From positions 1 through 64,000 of the forward strand of contig NZ_FXTU01000003.1 in assembly GCF_900182735.1 (NCBI RefSeq): DNA of 64,000 nt, written 5' to 3'. A program made the translations under genes and the position numbers. Each line of letters begins with the position of its first letter. Within the stretch, counting starts at the first letter, position 1. The notes beneath the pieces were generated by a model, which searched no databases, was not told the DNA's origin, and saw only the letters and a list, made by a program, of their open reading frames with translations. Shown piece after piece: positions 40,819 to 48,932 of this stretch. Source of the DNA: Laceyella tengchongensis (lineage in GTDB: Bacteria; Bacillota; Bacilli; Thermoactinomycetales; Thermoactinomycetaceae).

Positions 40819-41430
40819 TTATGCGCGCGCGGCAAGATAGCGGCGGTTTACTTCATCCCAGTTGACCACATTCCAGAATGCATCGATGTAAGCGGGGCGC
40901 TTGTTTTGGTATTTAAGGTAGTAAGCGTGCTCCCATACGTCCAGGCCCAAGATCGGTGTAGCCCCTTCCATCAGCGGGCTGTCTTGGTTAGGGGTGCTGG
41001 TCACAGCCAACTTGCCGTCTTTCACAACCAACCATGCCCAACCGCTACCGAAGCGCTTGGCCGCTGCATCGGCAAATTGTTTCTTGAAGTTGTCAAAGCT
41101 GCCAAAGGTATCCGCGATTGCTTGAGCCACTTCACCAGTCGGCTCACCGCCGCCGTTGGGGCTCAAGATTTCCCAGAACAGGCTGTGGTTGGCGTGTCCA
41201 CCACCGTTGTTACGAACAGCGGTGCGCACGTTCTCCGGTAGCGCATTCAGGTCGGAGATCAAGGCTTCCACGGAAGTAGCGCTCACTTCCACCCCTTCCA
41301 GAGCGGCGTTCAAGTTGTTCACATATGTGGCATGATGGCGGTCATGGTGGATTTCCATGGTTTGCGCGTCAATGTGCGGCTCCAATGCGTCAAAAGCGTA
41401 AGGCAATGCGGGCAGTTCGAATTTCGCCAT
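40819..41430 (-). CDS. sodA: Mn/Fe superoxide dismutase
   Basis: 203 residues. All four metal ligands are visible: His in MEIHHDRHH, His in GGGHANHSLFW, and Asp/His in DVWEHAYYLKY. It converts superoxide to peroxide and oxygen in the cytosol. GGAGGG lies 8 nt before ATG 41430. Promoter candidate on the minus strand: TTGATT (41507-41502), 17 bp, CATAAT (41484-41479). Confidence 0.97.
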   Translation of the reverse strand: MAKFELPALPYAFDALEPHIDAQTMEIHHDRHHATYVNNLNAALEGVEVSATSVEALISDLNALPENVRTAVRNNGGGHANHSLFWEILSPNGGGEPTGEVAQAIADTFGSFDNFKKQFADAAAKRFGSGWAWLVVKDGKLAVTSTPNQDSPLMEGATPILGLDVWEHAYYLKYQNKRPAYIDAFWNVVNWDEVNRRYLAARA

Positions 41431-41478
41431 TTCAGAACCCTCCTATGTAAATGGTTGATTGAATTCCTTTCTAACTTA

Positions 41479-41507
41479 ATTATGCAATAACTTGCTCATT
41501 TAATCAA
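41479..41507 (-). promoter_or_regulatory. sodA promoter
   Basis: Minus strand TTGATT, 17-bp spacer, CATAAT, about 50 bp before the sodA start. The rest of 41431-41841 shows no gene. Confidence 0.6.
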
Positions 41508-41841
41508 TATATTAAATTAAAAAGTATAAAAATGGCGGCCGGGAATCACTACCGAAATGTCCGGTAGATTTTTACGCTGGATCAGTGAATTCCCTGAAAT
41601 ACAATCACGACTCAATGTTTTAAGATAGAAGTGAAGAGTTGGCAAATGCGGCATGCCAATCGACCGGAATGCGGAGAGTCCATTGGATCGTCCTTTGCCG
41701 GAAGACCGAATACAGATTAACACAACCAACCGTTCGGCTATGACTATGATCGGCCCATTACCCATAAATAAAGAAAGCCAACTCAACGGATCACTTTGCG
41801 GTGGGGATTTTAACCAACATCGGTTATGTAGGAGGAGTAAA

Positions 41842-42774
41842 ATGAAAGTGGCTGTTGTGAATCGGTTTTTCAACCAGCTTGAACTGAAAGAGATGTCTGC
41901 GCCCTTGATTGGATCTGGTGAGGTATTGATACGAATGCATGATTGCTGCGGGGGTTGTCACATAGGATGTCACTCAACCGCCTGTGTCACAGCGTCTTCC
42001 AATCGCCCTTCGCCACAATACATGGGGATCGTATGTGGCATCGGCAAAGGGGTTTCATCGCTGGCCGTGGGTGATCGTGTTGGCCTTCCCTGTTTTCATT
42101 CTGCTTGCGGCGAATGTGGGTATTGCCGGTCCGGAAAGGAAAGGATGTGCGAACATCAGTTGGAAGACAGTGAAGCGGTGTTTGGCGATGGAGTCGATTA
42201 TGGCGTTTTCCCGGCTTCACATGTGGTCAAAATTCCTGGAAATCTGCATTTTCAAGAGGCGGCTCCTATTTTTTGCAAGGGCGTCTTGATTTACAAAGCG
42301 TTAAAAGAAAGCCGTGTCAAACAAGGTGAATGGGTAGCTGTGTTTGGAATGGCGGGCCAGGGACATCTTGCCGTGCAGTACGCTAAAGCGATGGGCTTGA
42401 GGGTAGTAGCAGTGGATGAACGGCGAGAAAACAGAGAGTTGGCGAAAAAGTCGGGGGCCGACATGATTTTGGATACTGAAGATGATCCCGTTGCCGTGAT
42501 TATGCAAAAAATCGGAGGTGTGCATGCATCTCTCTGTTTGGATATCAGGCAAAATCCGTTCCGACAATCATACTTGGCCGTCCGGCGGGGCGGAACGGTT
42601 GCCCTGGTTTGGAGTCCCCATGAGGAGTTGAAAGTACCGCAATTCGACAAGGTGTTGTTTGGAATCAGAATCAAAGGCTCGATTGTGGGAACGAGAAAGG
42701 ATGTCAAGGAAGCGCTCGATTTTGTCGCCGGTGGCAAAGTAAAGGCTTGCTTGAGAAGGTTGAGCATTGGTTAA
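41842..42774 (+). pseudogene. degraded zinc alcohol dehydrogenase (MDR family)
   Basis: The frame matches NAD-dependent AdhT-like alcohol dehydrogenases (SACGECGYCRSGKERMCEHQ structural zinc, FGMAGQGHLAVQYAKAMGL Rossmann region, SIVGTRKDVKEALDF). ATG 41842 follows AGGAGG. Three things suggest decay: the catalytic zinc motif GHE is replaced by QYMG, the glycine pattern GxGGxG is altered (GMAGQG), and the protein ends early at VKACLRRLSIG. Shifting the frame near 42745 restores an expected LEKVEHW stretch, pointing to a frameshift that removes ~30 C-terminal residues. It is probably inactive as a dehydrogenase. Confidence 0.65.
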
Positions 42775-42882
42775 CCCCGGTTGACCCCCATCAGGGAATT
42801 CCCCCATGGCGAAGTCTGCCTGCTCCAAGGTAGACTAAGAGTGGTGAAAACATGTTGGTTACATTTCAGTGATCCATAGCAA

Positions 42883-42905
42883 GCACCCCCGGGCGGTAGG
42901 GGTGC
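42883..42905 (+). promoter_or_regulatory. hairpin upstream of the sensor kinase gene
   Basis: GCACCCC (42883-42889) and GGGGTGC (42899-42905) form a 7-bp stem, 9-nt loop; followed by CATTCGATCTG. Possibly a terminator of upstream transcription or a 5' leader structure. Confidence 0.4.
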
Positions 42906-42936
42906 CATTCGATCTGTTTGGAGGAGGGGGAGACAC

Positions 42937-44028
42937 ATGATGACTTATTTGAGCGGCGAGAGCGACTTGGTTGTTCCTTCTTATTATGAGGCCATCTTTC
43001 AGCACGCGGCGGATGCGATCTTTGTCGTTCAGCCAGGCGGTGTCATCCGGGAAGCCAATCAGGCTGCTCTGACATTGACCGGATATAGTCGGTCAGAATT
43101 GAAAAACATCCTTTTTTGCTCGATTTGCAAAGGAATTGCGACGTGTGTGGAGGAGGCCAGCTGTACAGGCTGTTTTTTCAACCATCAGTCGCTGTCTTCC
43201 TTTGAAATGCAGATCAGGGCCAAGGATGGCAGGCAATATCCGGTGACGGCGAGCGCGGCGACCTTGCCCGAAGATCCGCTGGGCTCTATGGTCATCGTCA
43301 TCAGAGATATGTCGCAATTGCAACGCACAGAGCGGGAGCGGCATCATCGGCTTGTCACCAATAAAATCATTCAGGCGCAGGAAGAGGAACGTAAAAGAGT
43401 GTCCCGCGAACTGCATGATGGTGTCGGACAAGCGCTGTACAGCATTCTGATTGGCTTGAAGGTGATCAATCATCTCCCACTTGATGACGAGAAAAAGAGG
43501 CATTTGCTTGATGTGCAAGCGATGGTTGAGCAGACGCTGGATGAAGTGAAAAACCTGGCTACCGACTTGCGGCCGTCGGCACTTGACGACTTGGGATTTT
43601 TGCCAGCGATCCGTTCATACGCCAAAAAATTTGAAGCCACTTTCGGCATTAAGGTGGAGCTTGTGGTGAAAGGCCCCAAACGCCGCTATTCGTCCACCGT
43701 TGAGACGGCATTGTATCGCATAGTGCAAGAAGCGATGATCAATGCGGCCAAATACGCGGCTACCGACAAAATCAAACTCAGCCTAATCGACACCACAGCA
43801 GAGGTTCGCCTGTTCATCGAGGATTTCGGCAGAGGCTTTGATCCGTCCCAGGTGGAGGGAGAGGGAACCGGATTAGGTTTGTACGGGATGAAAGAGCGGG
43901 CCGCGCTGTTGGGGGGAGCATTGCGGATCGAATCAGCTCCTAATGAAGGCACGATGGTGTATGTTCGTATACCAATAGACAGAGAGGGGGAGTCTGTTCA
44001 TGCCGACGAGGGTACTCATCGCGGATGA
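42937..44028 (+). CDS. nreB: NreB-like oxygen-sensing histidine kinase
   Basis: 363 residues, no membrane segment. A PAS domain (~15-125) carries Cys61, Cys64, Cys76 and Cys79, spaced C-x2-C-x11-C-x2-C, the spacing that binds the oxygen-sensitive 4Fe-4S cluster of staphylococcal NreB; a fifth Cys70 is in between. The HisKA_3 domain has the phospho-acceptor His160 in RVSRELHDGVGQ, and the ATPase domain has IVQEAMINAAKYA (N box), EDFGRGFD and GTGLGLYGMKER. ATG 42937 follows GGAGGAGGGGG. It overlaps its response regulator by 29 nt. Confidence 0.88.
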   Translation: MMTYLSGESDLVVPSYYEAIFQHAADAIFVVQPGGVIREANQAALTLTGYSRSELKNILFCSICKGIATCVEEASCTGCFFNHQSLSSFEMQIRAKDGRQYPVTASAATLPEDPLGSMVIVIRDMSQLQRTERERHHRLVTNKIIQAQEEERKRVSRELHDGVGQALYSILIGLKVINHLPLDDEKKRHLLDVQAMVEQTLDEVKNLATDLRPSALDDLGFLPAIRSYAKKFEATFGIKVELVVKGPKRRYSSTVETALYRIVQEAMINAAKYAATDKIKLSLIDTTAEVRLFIEDFGRGFDPSQVEGEGTGLGLYGMKERAALLGGALRIESAPNEGTMVYVRIPIDREGESVHADEGTHRG

Positions 44029-44656
44029 TCATGCCATTGTTCGCTCAGGGCTGACATTGCTTATCAATTCCCAGCCCGACATGGAGGTGGTCGGGGCGGC
44101 GATGGATGGCAAAGAAGCGGTGGATCTGTCCTTAGAACTTCAGCCGGACATCGTTTTGATGGATTTGAGCATGCCACCTGGAGAGAATGGGTTGACGGCC
44201 ACCAAAAAACTGAAAGAAGCTGCTCCGGAGATCAATGTATTGATCCTCACCATGCACGATGACGAAGAATACTTGTTTCGGGTATTGCACGCGGGCGCTT
44301 CTGGATACATATTGAAAAACGCCAAAGATATGGAGTTGATCCGGGCCATACAAACCGTTTCCCAAGGCGCGGCCTATTTATACCCTTCAGCCACCAAAAT
44401 GTTGATTCAAGAATTTCTCAACCGTGTACAAAAAGGGGAACAGTTGGAGGATTATCATATTTTGACGCAGAGGGAGCAAGAAGTGCTAAGTTTGATCGCC
44501 CAGGGATACACGAACAAAGAAATCGCTGAGAAACTGGTCTTATCAGTTAAAACGATCGAATCACACAAAGCTAACATCATGGAAAAGCTGCATTTGAAAA
44601 CGCGGCCAGAATTGGTTCGCTATGCTTTGAAAAAAGGGTTGCTTGATTTTGTTTGA
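44000..44656 (+). CDS. nreC: NreC-like NarL-family response regulator
   Basis: 218 residues: receiver domain (~1-120) with the acidic pair ADDH, phospho-acceptor Asp55 (VLMDLSMPPGENG) and KNA; LuxR-type helix-turn-helix at ~150-215 (LTQREQEVLSLIAQGYTNKEIAEKLVLSVKTIESHKANIMEKL). The LMDLSMPPGE and HDDEEYLFRVL stretches are close to staphylococcal NreC. Partner of the upstream kinase; targets, usually nitrate/nitrite respiration genes, are not in the window. GAGGGGGAG precedes ATG 44000. Confidence 0.9.
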   Translation: MPTRVLIADDHAIVRSGLTLLINSQPDMEVVGAAMDGKEAVDLSLELQPDIVLMDLSMPPGENGLTATKKLKEAAPEINVLILTMHDDEEYLFRVLHAGASGYILKNAKDMELIRAIQTVSQGAAYLYPSATKMLIQEFLNRVQKGEQLEDYHILTQREQEVLSLIAQGYTNKEIAEKLVLSVKTIESHKANIMEKLHLKTRPELVRYALKKGLLDFV

Positions 44657-44676
44657 TAGACCATCGGAGATAGAAG

Positions 44677-44708
44677 AGAGCCGGGGCATCAGCTGTCCGG
44701 CTCTTTGC
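44677..44708 (+). terminator. nreC terminator
   Basis: AGAGCCGG (44677-44684)/CCGGCTCT (44697-44704) with TTTG after the stem. Confidence 0.7.
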
Positions 44709-44755
44709 GTTATGTTTAAACAGACGGGTTGTGGGGCATATCATCGACACTTAAG

Positions 44756-45127
44756 TCAACTTTTTGGGGTGAATTGTTTTTTGATGAAACCACAACTGAT
44801 GATGATTCCATATGCCCACAGTAACCATGCGGCAAGCAAGGTGATTTGCTGAGGGTCAAGCGCGGGAAATACGCTTTCGTGAAAGATTAAGCTGAAAATG
44901 TCAAGCAACATCCCGGGAAGGGCGATTAACACTGTACCGGGCAGCCGCTTGTCGACAGGGATGCGCTTGAGCGCCGGCAAGAGCGGAATCGCCATGATGG
45001 GCACGGCGGCGAATAGAGCGACAAGGACAATCGGACGTTCCACATCAAGCAGATTGGTACCGAACGCCCGGAAGATCAGCGTGGCGATGAGCCATAGCGA
45101 AGTGCCGAATAATGGAAAATACACCAT
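44756..45127 (-). CDS. DUF5367-like membrane protein
   Basis: 123 residues with four predicted membrane helices (MVYFPLFGTSLWLIATLIF; IVLVALFAAVPIMAIPLL; LPGTVLIALPGMLLDIFSLI; ITLLAAWLLWAYGIIIS). It looks like DUF5367 proteins, which are commonly paired with a TetR gene as here. ATG 45127 is chosen because AGGTGA lies 6 nt upstream; the 45148 start overlaps the TetR stop. It is encoded right after the TetR gene and probably controlled by it. Function unknown. Confidence 0.75.
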   Translation of the reverse strand: MVYFPLFGTSLWLIATLIFRAFGTNLLDVERPIVLVALFAAVPIMAIPLLPALKRIPVDKRLPGTVLIALPGMLLDIFSLIFHESVFPALDPQQITLLAAWLLWAYGIIISCGFIKKQFTPKS

Positions 45128-45137
45128 CAAACTCACC

Positions 45138-45725
45138 TCATATTTCATTCTTTTTGATTCTCTTCGTTAACAAAGATTCCAACTCGCTGTAAACAAGATC
45201 AGCAGGAAAGTTTCGATTTAACAACGCTTGCAGAGCCAATCCGTCAATCAGGGCATTGAATAAAATGCCTGCGGTTTGCGGGGACACCTCTGGGGGGAGA
45301 AATTCGGCTCCGAGCCGATCAAGTAATTGTGCTAGATAATCATTCTCCTTCTGAAACAACGTCCCCAGTTGTTCACGCATGGTTGGGTGATGAAAACTGG
45401 TGACGACGAGCGATAAGAGCACTTGATGATAGAATGACTCATAATCGCATCGGCTTCGGGCCGAATGAAGTGCTTGCGCGACGGCTTGTTTAAGATCAGA
45501 ATGTTCCGTGTTGACGAGCTCGTTCCATGAAGTTTCACATATTTCTTTGACAATTTGAAACAACAATTGCTCCTTGCTCTTGAAATGGTAATACACGGTC
45601 CCTTGCGTAACGCCGGCACCTTCGGCTACTGCCTTGAGCGACAATTTGCCGATGCCGTTTTCGGCGATGCATCGCATTGCTGAGGCGATGAGTTCCTGTT
45701 TCGATATGCCATTGGGTTTGGCCAC
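45138..45725 (-). CDS. TetR/AcrR-family transcriptional regulator
   Basis: 195 residues. Helix-turn-helix at ~25-50 (LSLKAVAEGAGVTQGTVYYHFKSKEQLL). The C-terminal ligand domain (TAGILFNALIDGLALQALL) is of the QacR/TetR_C type. Start GTG 45725 is 8 nt after AAGGAGGG; ATG 45731 is only 2 nt away. A 24-bp palindrome (45740-45763) just upstream is its likely operator, so it should repress itself and the membrane protein gene. Confidence 0.88.
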   Translation of the reverse strand: MAKPNGISKQELIASAMRCIAENGIGKLSLKAVAEGAGVTQGTVYYHFKSKEQLLFQIVKEICETSWNELVNTEHSDLKQAVAQALHSARSRCDYESFYHQVLLSLVVTSFHHPTMREQLGTLFQKENDYLAQLLDRLGAEFLPPEVSPQTAGILFNALIDGLALQALLNRNFPADLVYSELESLLTKRIKKNEI

Positions 45726-45739
45726 GAGCATTACCCTCC

Positions 45740-45763
45740 TTAGTTAGTTATCTGACTAACTAA
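45740..45763 (-). promoter_or_regulatory. palindromic operator of the TetR gene
   Basis: TTAGTTAGTTATCTGACTAACTAA. The outer nine bases of each half match (TTAGTTAGT/ACTAACTAA), giving a dyad with a 6-bp centre, next to the ribosome binding site of the TetR gene. Confidence 0.7.
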
Positions 45764-45848
45764 TTATATGATTTATTTTATTTGCGTGCAAGTGTGAATA
45801 TTCTCCGTGGGGTGGCGATAAACGCCAAAGAGGCGCTATCCCGTTCAA

Positions 45849-46064
45849 TTGACATCAATCATTTTTGATTTTATAACCAAAAAAATAAAAGGTGGAACAA
45901 AGTATATTGTTAAGTTGATTCTCTATATGATTTCTGGTGTGATTGGAAGTGTTATTTTATCGATTGGCCATAATCTAGAACAATTTTATATTTTTACTAC
46001 AATCGTTGCGATTGGTTATTTTTTGATAGATGAGTTGAATGCTACGTTTATTTATAAAAAATAG
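45849..46064 (+). CDS. possible small membrane protein
   Basis: A 71-codon frame encoding two membrane helices (VKLILYMISGVIGSVILSIG and FYIFTTIVAIGYFLID) with a lysine-rich N-terminus. The start is unclear: TTG 45849 has no ribosome binding site, AAAGGTGG at 45889-45896 is within the frame with no canonical start at proper spacing. Codon use is AT-rich compared with neighbours. May be a remnant. Confidence 0.4.
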   Translation: MTSIIFDFITKKIKGGTKYIVKLILYMISGVIGSVILSIGHNLEQFYIFTTIVAIGYFLIDELNATFIYKK

Positions 46065-46151
46065 TGTACTTTCGAACCGGCCTAAGGCAAAAGGACGTTT
46101 ATATGGCAAAAATTTGCCTTTCGGCGACTTAACATAATACCCCGGAACGTT

Positions 46152-46185
46152 TAGCCAGCCGTGAGTGTCGGTTGGCTATTTTAAT
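46152..46185 (+). terminator. terminator
   Basis: AGCCAGCCG (46153-46161) pairs with CGGTTGGCT (46169-46177, one G-U) and runs into ATTTTAAT. Confidence 0.65.
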
Positions 46186-46202
46186 AACTTTAGCTGAAAA
46201 GA

Positions 46203-46691
46203 CTAACTGAGTTCAAATAGCGAGGGTTGGTAGAACGATATCCGTTGTTTGTTTTTCCGTTTGGCCTGCGTTGCCCGGTCATAATCTTGTTCCGTGTTGT
46301 AGAGCTTAGAAAAGGGATACATTGCGATCCAAAACGCTTCCCGTTGCTTTCTCTTTTTCTTGTCAGATATCTTTTCAATGATTTCAACTTCAAAGGCGCC
46401 GGGACCATACTTGTGGAATTCGGTTTGTAACTTCAGAGCGGGGTGATACCCGTTGGCCAATGATGTCCGATGGCTAATGATCCGTTTATTGATGCAGGAA
46501 GACTGGCCGATGTATCTTTTGCCATTAACGCCACAAATGATTTGATAGACCCCGGCTATATGAGGTTGGAAGGTGACGACATCTAGCCTTTTGTGGCGGT
46601 TTCGATTGTTTTTGTACTCAGCCCAGTTGAGAAGTTCAGCCTTCTCATCATCGGGCAGCTGAGACCATTTTTCGTTCAACTCATCACTCAT
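46203..46691 (-). CDS. GIY-YIG nuclease-family protein
   Basis: 162 residues. The GIY-YIG domain (~45-130) shows AGVYQIICGVNGKRYIGQSS, the catalytic Arg region (NKRIISHRTSL) and Glu in QREAFWI. Lone GIY-YIG proteins of this size are often homing-endonuclease relatives from phages or mobile introns. AAGGAGG lies 7 nt before ATG 46691. It sits in an AT-rich stretch with other unknown genes, consistent with acquisition. Confidence 0.8.
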   Translation of the reverse strand: MSDELNEKWSQLPDDEKAELLNWAEYKNNRNRHKRLDVVTFQPHIAGVYQIICGVNGKRYIGQSSCINKRIISHRTSLANGYHPALKLQTEFHKYGPGAFEVEIIEKISDKKKRKQREAFWIAMYPFSKLYNTEQDYDRATQAKRKNKQRISFYQPSLFELS

Positions 46692-47031
46692 TGAACATCC
46701 TCCTTTTCTTTTCTGACCGAATGGATAGTATTAAGTAATTAATTACTATGATATGCAAGGAAATCCTTTTTATTCTGATTATTTTTTAGTGGAGTGAATA
46801 TTTAGTCTAGCTCCGAGAAATAAAATAAATCCCGTCTATGTATAAAAGTATCAAGATGGTAGATTGAACTCTCTTGACCCGGGGGATAACGAAATTTCAC
46901 ACAAAAAATCGCACTGTAATATAAAATTGAAGTGGCTAAGGAGAAAGTCATCTTGCCATACAGCAGCTGGTTGATGACTGATGAAGTTAGTTAAACACGG
47001 CACTTATTATTGAAAAGGAAGAGGGGATCAC
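46692..47031 (+). other. AT-rich intergenic region
   Basis: About 340 bp with no supported gene; GAAGAGGGG at 47018-47026 is the ribosome binding site of the next gene. Confidence 0.4.
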
Positions 47032-47661
47032 ATGCATAATGATCGCAATCTTCAGCAATTGTCGGACGTTCTTTTATTGGAGCAATCCCAAGAGGTGGGT
47101 CGAGTTGTGATGGATGAGAAGGAGTTAAGTGAATATATTCCGCCAGATCGTCATCGCTATAAGCATATTCTTGGCGTTGTGGAGCGGATGAAGGAGGTAT
47201 TGGTAAAAATAGAGATGGAAGACGAAACAAAGGAGCTGCTTTTGCAAACGGCTTTTTTGCATGATATTGGGTACAGCGACAAGCTAAATCAATATGATTA
47301 TCATCCCCTTGACGGAGCGTTTTTTGCACAACAGTGCGGTTTTCCTAAACCAGTGATTGCGGCCGTCTTATTTCACTCGGGAGCATATGAAAGTGTGAAA
47401 AAGACACGGCCAGATCTGGTTTCGATCTATGCTTACAACGCGCAATGGTTGGATGAAACCGATCAGTTGTTTATCGACTTGATTACTTATTGTGATTTGC
47501 ATACATCGCCAGTGGGGAAAAAGATTTCTGTGAAAGAGCGGATAGACGATATTGTCACGCGATATGGGGCGGAGCATGAGGTTAGCCGGTTTATGATTGG
47601 AAATCTGGAGGGTTTTAAAAAGACGATCGAGCGGGTGGAGCATTTGCTAGCAAGAAAATAA
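47032..47661 (+). CDS. HD-domain phosphohydrolase-like protein
   Basis: 209 residues. HD-domain ligands: His in RHRYKHILGVVERM, His-Asp in LQTAFLHDIGYSDK, and a later Asp (LITYCDLHTSP). Such proteins hydrolyse nucleotides or other phosphomonoesters; the substrate is unknown. ATG 47032 follows GAAGAGGGG. A short hairpin (47663-47670/47680-47687) follows. Confidence 0.8.
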   Translation: MHNDRNLQQLSDVLLLEQSQEVGRVVMDEKELSEYIPPDRHRYKHILGVVERMKEVLVKIEMEDETKELLLQTAFLHDIGYSDKLNQYDYHPLDGAFFAQQCGFPKPVIAAVLFHSGAYESVKKTRPDLVSIYAYNAQWLDETDQLFIDLITYCDLHTSPVGKKISVKERIDDIVTRYGAEHEVSRFMIGNLEGFKKTIERVEHLLARK

Positions 47662-47713
47662 AGCTACTGGATGGAATAACCAGTAGCCTAATCTTCAACA
47701 TCGAGGTGTTCGA

Positions 47714-48175
47714 TTGGTAGAAAAAATAAATGATCACAACGAGGATTGGTTTGAAGAATGGCTAATGCTACTTCCAGATGAGTTAGAGAAGTTAGAGAAG
47801 GCACTTCATCATCTTGATCTGGATTATTCGCCGGAATCGTTACTACGCTTAGAGGGTTGGATATTGGCAAATTATCCTTCAATGGATGCCATACTGGACG
47901 ATCGAGAAAAAATGACTCTAGATGCTTTGTTACGTTATGTTGGAGAAGTATTCAGGGTACATCTACAAGGGAAATGGGATATCGTACGCAATGATCCTCA
48001 ATATGTCTTTGATCATCTGCCTATCATCCGTTTTTCAGGAAATATCCCGAATACCTCTCCATTATTGTTGGTTACTGCGAGCTTTGATCGACATACAGGT
48101 GAATTTATATATGATTCACTAATGAAAAAAAGGCGCTTTATGGAGAGCCAAGGGTTAATCGATGTTCAAAAGTAA
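47714..48175 (+). CDS. hypothetical protein
   Basis: 153 residues from TTG 47714 (GAGGTG upstream). It is an acidic, soluble protein: EDWFEEWLMLLPDELEKLEKAL, then LRLEGWILANYPSMDAIL, and a C-terminal stretch (FSGNIPNTSPLLLVTASFD). The size and composition recall immunity-type or SMI1-like proteins, but I cannot assign a family. Terminator at 48197-48226. Confidence 0.65.
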   Translation: MVEKINDHNEDWFEEWLMLLPDELEKLEKALHHLDLDYSPESLLRLEGWILANYPSMDAILDDREKMTLDALLRYVGEVFRVHLQGKWDIVRNDPQYVFDHLPIIRFSGNIPNTSPLLLVTASFDRHTGEFIYDSLMKKRRFMESQGLIDVQK

Positions 48176-48196
48176 AAAAGAATTATCTTAAGAGAG

Positions 48197-48228
48197 CCGT
48201 CTGTCGATGTAATACAGACGGTTGATTT
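48197..48228 (+). terminator. terminator
   Basis: CCGTCTGT (48197-48204)/ACAGACGG (48214-48221) followed by TTGATTT. The following ~300 bp to 48523 are AT-rich; a -10-like TATAAT at 48475-48480 may serve the next gene. Confidence 0.6.
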
Positions 48229-48523
48229 ATGTCCATAACTATGTATATACCACCAGATAGAACAGGATATATAGGTAGATTGGCAGCATGAGCCAATAAA
48301 TGGCCAAAGCTATTTAAACATCTTGTACATTTCATCCTCTTATCACCGTTTAATTGCTACTTTATTATCATTTTTCATCTATTCATTCGTGTTCATTTGA
48401 GGTGTACCAACCATTTTGAAACCATCGCTTTATTTTGGAAATTTATCATACAACAAATTATAATAATTAGATGTTATAATATTACTGCAATAACAAAAAA
48501 ATAAACATCTGGAGGGAACACGC

Positions 48524-48859
48524 ATGAAAAAGACCGTTGTTGCATGGTTAACCGCATTCACTCTGCTGGCGGCACCCTTGCTCGTCAGTGGCAACGTCGC
48601 GCACGCTGCCGTGAAAGACAGTGACGCTGTCATCCAAAGTTGTGATAAAAGGAAGTTTTTGGATATCGGCTCCTATCTTTATTTGTATGGCGATCAATTC
48701 ATTGTTCACTTTGGTGAAAGTGATGGCGTGATTGAAACCTGGTTTCAATATTCTTACCCACGGTTGAGGGTTACTGGCTTGAAAGAGGGCGAAGCGGTAA
48801 TTGAAGCGAATGATGGTGGGGAATGGATCACCTATTGCATCTATGTGTCCGACCGGTAA
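48524..48859 (+). CDS. small secreted protein
   Basis: 111 residues with a clear signal peptide (MKKTVVAWLTAFTLLAAPLL, cut near AHA-AV at residue ~28). The mature ~83 residues are beta-rich with two cysteines (Cys40 and one near the end, ITYCIYVSD) that could form a disulphide. GGAGGG precedes ATG 48524. No family recognised; the repeated short pattern (GDQFIVHFGESDG, YSYPRLRVTGLKEGEAVIEANDGG) resembles a BIG-like (bacterial immunoglobulin-like) beta domain. Confidence 0.72.
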   Translation: MKKTVVAWLTAFTLLAAPLLVSGNVAHAAVKDSDAVIQSCDKRKFLDIGSYLYLYGDQFIVHFGESDGVIETWFQYSYPRLRVTGLKEGEAVIEANDGGEWITYCIYVSDR

Positions 48860-48872
48860 CGATAAAAAGTCA

Positions 48873-48908
48873 GCAAAGGCGGCCTTCGACAGATAAGGTC
48901 GCCTTTGC
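48873..48908. terminator. terminator between convergent genes
   Basis: GCAAAGGCGGCCTT (48873-48886) pairs with AAGGTCGCCTTTGC (48895-48908), one G-U pair, 8-nt loop. Serves the secreted-protein gene and dinB. Confidence 0.75.
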
Positions 48909-48932
48909 CGGCTTTTGATGCCATACAACCGT

